Assembly: GCA_018985225.1 (NCBI GenBank)
Contig: JADGIF010000012.1
Coordinates: forward strand, 1-42,895
DNA from: Amoeboradix gromovi
Lineage: Eukaryota > Sanchytriomycota > Sanchytriomycetes > Sanchytriales > Sanchytriaceae
DNA: 42,895 bases
Direction of reading: 5' to 3'
Part shown: one piece after another, positions 38,211 through 42,895 of the stretch
Layout: each line of letters begins with the position of its first letter
Position numbering within the stretch: position 1 is the first letter of the stretch
Translations under genes and position numbers: made by a program
The notes under the pieces: generated by a model
Told to the model about the DNA's origin: nothing
Database searches by the model: none
What the model saw: the letters and a program-made list of their open reading frames with translations, nothing else

Positions 38211-39290
38211 ATGAAATTTACGGGGATCAAGAGAATTGTCAATGATCCAAAAGTCAAAATGATCACATCAAAGCATTATATCCAAAGAACTAGACCTGAA
38301 AAAGCGTTTTTGAGGGCACATGAGGCCAATGAATGGCTTAACGCTGAAGGAAAGAAGTATTTTTGGGGGCAAGAAAGGCTATTTATTCAAGGAAAATTTG
38401 AAAGTGAGAATCAACCATTTCCATTTAACAGCTCATTCAAGGTTGAAAATCCTATTGGTGACAAGCTTAAGCAAGAAATATTCGATAGATTCATAACTAG
38501 ACCTGATGTAAATACAGTAGTACAGTTATCTAGTTCTTATAAGCTTTCTATTGACAGGATAAAGGCTATTATTAAGTTGAAATGGTTGGAAAAAGGCATG
38601 GAGACTAAAGGAATTGCTCTTCAACATCATTATCAGGCTTCTATGGACAAGTTATTGAAATCCAAAATGACTGCCAAGGAGATTGAACCTGAATCCGCAT
38701 TGAGATTTTACAAAGCAAGAGAAAAACCTATTTTTGTACCTTCTGAGGTGAGTAATATGTCCCCTGATGCTGCTGCGAAAGCTATGCACACTGATCCGTT
38801 TCAAACAAAAATTGAGAAGATAAGAAGAGCTGCTTCTAAGCCCTTTAGGATTCCTCAATTTCTGTCTGATATGTACTGTCCTACAGTTTTATATTCCTCT
38901 AAACAAGCTAATGACTTAGCGAATACTCTTTCATTATCTTCTGCTTTTACTAAGGATAAACTGACCTCTAAGAAATATGAAATGAATAATTTTTATCCAG
39001 GTACAGTTCAGTCTGATTCTTCCAATCCTGTGTTTGAGTCTAATGTTAAATGGACTCGTAAACCTAGATTTGCGACTGTCTTTGTAAACATCAGCTCATC
39101 TAAGAGTACTCCAAAAGAGCGCTGGAATCCGGAACAGCAAAAGGAGCATATTGTACCTAGTATCTCGTCTGGAAATATTATAGTACGTGACAGAGATGGA
39201 GTCTTAAGAACTCCAAATGCCAAAGAATTAAGAAGTCGCGAGAAATGGGGGAAACTGCTAATAAAGCGCAGACTGTATAAGAACTTTTGA
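38211..39290 (+). CDS. Mitochondrial ribosomal protein mS45 (Bot1/Mrps35 family)
   Basis: 359 residues from the ATG at 38211; the frame opens at a GTG 18 nt earlier, but ATG-initiated MKFTGIKRIVNDPK is more credible. The central block FIQGKFESENQPFPFNSSFK ... QEIFDRFITRPDVNTVVQLS and YKLSIDRIKAIIKLKWLE matches the fungal mitochondrial regulator/Bot1 family, now mS45 of the mitoribosome small subunit. The basic tail (LLIKRRLYKNF) is typical. It reads in the same direction as RTEL1, 31 bp upstream of it. It is the second mitoribosomal gene in this region. Confidence 0.65.
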   Translation: MKFTGIKRIVNDPKVKMITSKHYIQRTRPEKAFLRAHEANEWLNAEGKKYFWGQERLFIQGKFESENQPFPFNSSFKVENPIGDKLKQEIFDRFITRPDVNTVVQLSSSYKLSIDRIKAIIKLKWLEKGMETKGIALQHHYQASMDKLLKSKMTAKEIEPESALRFYKAREKPIFVPSEVSNMSPDAAAKAMHTDPFQTKIEKIRRAASKPFRIPQFLSDMYCPTVLYSSKQANDLANTLSLSSAFTKDKLTSKKYEMNNFYPGTVQSDSSNPVFESNVKWTRKPRFATVFVNISSSKSTPKERWNPEQQKEHIVPSISSGNIIVRDRDGVLRTPNAKELRSREKWGKLLIKRRLYKNF

Positions 39291-39321
39291 GTAAATTAAT
39301 TTATTTCATTTTTCAAACGTG

Positions 39322-42067
39322 ATGTCCTCTTCAGTCCGAAATCACAAGAATCCGAGATGCGAATACGTTAATATTGAAGATTTTAAAGTACCCTTTCCGT
39401 ACAAACCATACGCTATTCAAGAGGATTTCATGTCCAAGATATTAAAAGCGCTCGTGAATAATGAAAATGCTTTACTCGAATCGCCGACAGGTTCTGGTAA
39501 AACCTTGTCCTTATTAGCACCTGTTTTGGCATACTTACAAACTCTTCAGGAAAAACCTACTGTTTATTTTGCGTCTAGAACACATTCCCAACTAAAGCAA
39601 GCCATCGAACAGCTGAGGCTTCTAACTAGTTTAAACGCTACCACGTTAGCTTCCAGAAATCATCTATGTTTAAATAAAGATGTGAAAGACCTCTCTGGTG
39701 GATTGGCTAGTATCAAGTGTAAAGTAAAGACTAATTACAAATCTAAGGATTCTTGCTTGTATTATGAAGGCTTTAAACGAAACCAAAAGAATTTGAAGAA
39801 TTTAAAACTTGCGGATATCGAGGATTTAACCTCTTATGGTCAAAAATCCAGTGTTTGTCCATACTTTACTTCCAGATTACTTACATCTCAGGTCGATTTT
39901 GTTTTCCTTCCTTATAACTACTTGTTCGATAATTCAAAGTCAGATCATTTCCTTGTTAATGTTAATATTGAAAGTGGACAACTAGATGTTTCCAAGGAAA
40001 ATGAGATGCCTCCAATGCAAAATAGACAACGTAGAGGTGCGATAATCATATTTGATGAAGCTCATAATATGGAGTCAGTTGCACTCAATGCCACATCGTT
40101 TGAAGTTTCTATAAATGATCTTGATCTAATGCTTGGTGAACTGAGATACTGCTCCGGCCAATCTGAAGAATATGACTGTGCCCCTAATTATTTTGATTCT
40201 ATTGTTTTACTGATTAATAAAATGCAACTTTTCATCAAGTCCATTCAATTTCCAAAACAGGACAAGTTTAACTCATCAAAAGTAATCAAGGACGCATCCT
40301 GTATGTACAACCTATTTGAAGAATCAGGAATCGACACAAGTAGTGCGCAAATAATTAGCAAGGCTATTGAGATATTAACAAATGATTCTAGTAAAAGTAA
40401 AGTGCATTTGGACGTATTGCTCACTGGTATACGTATAATGTTTATGAGCACAAACACAAACTATTTTAAAGTGTCAATTGAGAAGCAAACGATTAGGCAA
40501 TTCAACAAGATTGCCAAGGATCAAACAATTTTAAGGTATTACTGTTTGCACTCTGGGATAGCTATGAATCTATTAAATGATTTAACTGACAACCAGGGAA
40601 ACAAGTTAATAACATCATTTATACTTGCAAGTGGTACATTGAGCCCAATGAGTTCATTTGCATTCGAGAGTGGACTTGTATTTGACAATATACTAAGTAA
40701 TCCTCATGTAATTAAACCGTATCAAATGTGCATAAGGGCAAGTGGAACAGGACCATTGAAGACATCTTTGCAAAGTACATATAACAAAAGGGATGATCCA
40801 AATTATTTGAAGGACTTGGGGTATGCTATTATACAAATTAGTGAGCAGGTCAAGGGTGGTGTATTGGTATTCTTTCCTGCATATGCACTGATGGAGAAAT
40901 GTATGATGAATTGGAATGTCTCTAGTTACACCAACAATAAAACCATTTATAACACGCTTTCGATGAACAAGTCGGTATTTTTAGAAAGCAAGAATAGGGA
41001 TGAATTTGAAAAAATAATAAATAACTTTGAAAATGCTACTACTCAACAAACAGGCGCTATACTCTTTGCAGTATGCAGAGGTAAAGCGAGCGAGGGTATA
41101 GATTTTAGAAATGATAAATGTAGAGCAGTAATATGCATCGGGTTCCCGTTCCCTAATTTAGGAGATGCAAAAGTAACTTTAAAAAAATCATTCATGGACA
41201 AACTGTATCATATGCCACCAAGAGCTAATGGTGTAATTAGCGGCAGTGAATGGTACAAACAACAGGCTATTAGAGCAATAAACCAAGCCATCGGTAGAGT
41301 CATAAGACATAAGGATGATTATGGATGTATCATATTGTTGGATGATAGATTTGTAGATCAAAGTTACAAAAAATACTTGCCGACCTGGATAAGTCCTTAC
41401 TTTATCCAAAATCAACACTTTGATGATACGTTGAACGCAATTAAAAGCTTTTTTAGAAACCCTAAGATTAAGGAACTGAAGCAAACCAGTTTGCTGAATC
41501 AGAGTGCAACTATTGAAGTTGCAAGACCGATTAAAAGAGAGCGGCAAATCACTCCAAATGCAACGGGTTCTCACAAAAAGGTCAAGGTAGATTCTAGAGT
41601 AGAAAAGAAGTTGGAAGCCAAAGTATTTATGGATAAGTTGCGCAACACACTGAACAAGGGTCAATTCGCAATATTTAAACAGAATTTGGTGAAGTTGAAT
41701 AATGATGAAATGACAAGTAATTTATTTGCAAAAGAGATTGTTGGATTTATGAAAACAAGTACAAATACTCACGAGGAACAATCTAGCATATTATCAAGAC
41801 TGGCTTCATTCTTGCCAAGTGATAAAAGACATCAATATCTTTCGGAAGCGAACAGCTATATTAGAAAGTAGTAAATATATTTAATCTAGACTTTATAAAC
41901 CGATAATGCCCAGCTGTTTTAGTTGCAATGATGCTGTAAAAAGAGCACATTTGTGCAACAATTGCATGGCAATTGGATGCTGGTCTTGTTGGATTGAAGT
42001 AGAAAAATGCAAATGTGGAATTCGGGTTAGACTGAGAAAGTTGCAAGAGAAAAGTCTATTCTTTTAG
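39322..42067 (+). CDS. RTEL1: RTEL1-type Fe-S DNA helicase with C4C4 RING end
   Basis: The spliced product has 907 residues: exon 1 39322-41867, a 22-nt intron 41868-41889, exon 2 41890-42067. It is a superfamily-2 XPD-like helicase: Walker A ESPTGSGKT near 53-61, four Fe-S cysteines (HLCLN, IKCKV, DSCLYY, SVCPYF), DEAH box (IIFDEAHN, near 244), and motifs V-VI (RGKASEGIDFRN; INQAIGRVIRH). RTEL1 rather than Chl1/FANCJ is supported by a harmonin-N-like domain at about 750-845 and by exon 2, which supplies a C4C4 RING (CFSC ... CNNCMAIGCWSCW ... CKCG) like the RTEL1 end. RTEL1 unwinds D-loops, G-quadruplexes and telomeric loops. ATG at 39322, preceded by GTG. Animal RTEL1 is longer (about 1200-1300). 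Confidence 0.85.
41868..41889 (+). other. 22-nt spliceosomal intron in RTEL1
   Basis: Donor GTAGTAAAT, interior ATATTTAAT, acceptor CTAG; phase 2. Removal joins AA to A (Lys) and continues 59 codons through the C4C4 RING. It lacks a perfect TACTAA, so the branch site is inferred at TTTAAT. A 19-nt version starting three bases later would create a TAA and is excluded. Confidence 0.78.
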
Positions 42068-42105
42068 AAAGTTCTTCTGCCATTAGTACTTTCTTCTGTA
42101 CGAGT

Positions 42106-42118
42106 CCAATGTGATTGG
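42106..42118. promoter_or_regulatory. CCAAT...ATTGG inverted box pair after RTEL1
   Basis: CCAAT (42106-42110) and ATTGG (42114-42118) form an inverted pair about 36 bp before an ATG at 42154. This matches the YEATS2 arrangement and suggests a promoter for a small plus-strand gene that I cannot resolve. Confidence 0.4.
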
Positions 42119-42153
42119 CCATTAAAAAATGGAATGTTCCTAGAAAATAATAT

Positions 42154-42436
42154 AAATGCAAACAAGACTACAAGATTAACAAAAAGAACTGTTGTATAGA
42201 TTAACACATTATACAGGTGGACCTGATCCAGCACTCAAGAATACAGACACTCCTGAACATTTTTGAATTCATAAATAAATAAAGTATCTTAAAGATCCTA
42301 TTATAACCAGTGGTTCATTCTGCAGTTTTACGCTCGAATGGACCCGTTTGTTCAACTACAATTGCTGGCAACATCATCAGCGAGATTATTATACTTTGCC
42401 GTTTTCAAATATAACAAGCGTGGACAGACAGGTTAG
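42154..42436 (+). other. Unresolved coding-like stretch with short frames
   Basis: Frame from ATG 42154: MQTRLQD, an in-frame TAA, then QKELLYRLTHYTGGPDPA and a Thr/Pro-rich end to TGA at about 42264. A second ATG frame at 42338-42436 reads MDPFVQLQLLATSSARLLYF and a basic end. Both look coding but neither is complete. A small gene with tiny introns, a decayed gene or chance are all possible. Confidence 0.25.
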
Positions 42437-42554
42437 CAGAATTTTCATCACGGATAAAATATAAACAGAAAATTCAAGTGTTCTTGATTAGCGTCTCAAC
42501 CATAAGAAAAGAAATGGCATCAAGAGCGAGATAACAAATAGTCATTTACTGTTA

Positions 42555-42839
42555 ATGGATCAAAAAAGCATGTCTGCTGATGCCCATCAGTCACCAACAG
42601 GAATCTATTTGATTGTGGAGTTTTTAACACTCACCAAAGTCTTGGATGAGAGTAACAACGATACCATGAAAACTGAAAATATCATCCGTATCTATTTGGC
42701 TATACACGAGGAACCTAGTCGGCGTCAATGTGCTTTTATAGTCCAATTTTATGAGAAAGTCTCGCTGGAGCCCCAAGCTGGACCTGCAATTTTTCCGAGT
42801 CTCTCGCATTACATATGGGACATCAAATATAAAAACTAG
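42555..42839 (+). CDS. Possible 94-residue protein ending in a repeat
   Basis: ATG-started frame MDQKSMSADAHQSPTGIYLI with a hydrophobic/Glu mixed middle. No family is recognised. Its last codons (HYIWDIKYKN) come from the end of the MITE-like repeat, so the natural 3' end may have been altered by that insertion, or the frame is not a gene. Confidence 0.3.
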   Translation: MDQKSMSADAHQSPTGIYLIVEFLTLTKVLDESNNDTMKTENIIRIYLAIHEEPSRRQCAFIVQFYEKVSLEPQAGPAIFPSLSHYIWDIKYKN

Positions 42840-42895
42840 ACTAACTTTCTGTAACAACTTGGAACATTATTTCAGCTTTATTACTTTATGGATTT
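42812..42895. repeat. Partial second copy of the MITE-like element, cut by the window end
   Basis: TGGGACATCAAATATAAAAA, then CTAGACT, matches the left end at 34177. The following 60 bp (AACTTTCTGTAACAACTTGG and onward) are the inverse of 34553-34610. It continues past the window. Confidence 0.55.

Overview
The window reads as nuclear DNA of a zoosporic (flagellated) early-diverging fungus or close fungal relative. It is visibly AT-rich and compact, with one long reading frame per gene and gaps often under 100 bp. Fungal markers are a White Collar-1 type LOV photoreceptor, a Sec9 SNARE with two SNARE motifs, the Rpd3L subunit Rxt3 and the mitoribosome protein mS45/Bot1. Flagellar markers are CFAP58 and a DRC10/DRC9-like IQ protein. 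RTEL1, YEATS2 and a nicastrin/nicalin-like protein fit a lineage that branched before many such genes were lost in Dikarya. No rRNA, tRNA, CRISPR array or intact transposase was seen.

Layout. 0-8 kb: Rab escort-like protein (-), cyclin (+), CFAP58 (+), Sec9 (+), YEATS2 (+). 8-13.8 kb: Mon2 (-) and the IQ/DRC protein (+). 13.9-18.4 kb: an unrecognised 584-residue protein, a poorly resolved stretch with possible tiny genes and a repeat, and the nicastrin-like gene (+). 18.5-35.3 kb: a one-directional minus-strand block with Ubr1-like E3, M3 oligopeptidase, a RING protein, a 1521-residue unknown, the photoreceptor, ubiquitin-eL40 and an FCP1/SCP phosphatase-like protein. 35.3-42.9 kb: mitoribosomal uS10m (+), Rxt3 (+), a small membrane protein (-), mS45 (+), RTEL1 (+) and an unclear right end.

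Three things stand out. (1) Five genes (YEATS2, Mon2, Ubr1, M3 peptidase, RTEL1) each need one spliceosomal intron of only 19-22 nt to restore a conserved C-terminus; four of the five share the pattern GTA...TACTAA/TATTAA...TAG. All five lie in the last 5-13% of their coding sequence. (2) A family of at least six 0.3-0.55 kb dispersed non-coding elements fills the spaces between genes. Their conserved tail carries AATAAA, and in four copies it sits 0-11 nt past a stop codon, so the element appears to supply the 3' end of host genes. Two inverted pairs bracket single genes (SEC9 and RXT3). (3) CCAAT/ATTGG box pairs lie roughly 40-90 bp upstream of many start codons and point to small genes that a plain reading-frame scan misses.

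Functionally the genes are a housekeeping mix: membrane traffic (Rab escort protein, Sec9, Mon2), flagellum, chromatin (YEATS2, Rxt3), protein turnover (Ubr1, RING, M3 peptidase, ubiquitin), light sensing, mitochondrial translation and genome stability. Nothing indicates that they act as one pathway. All assignments come from reading translations by eye against remembered family motifs.
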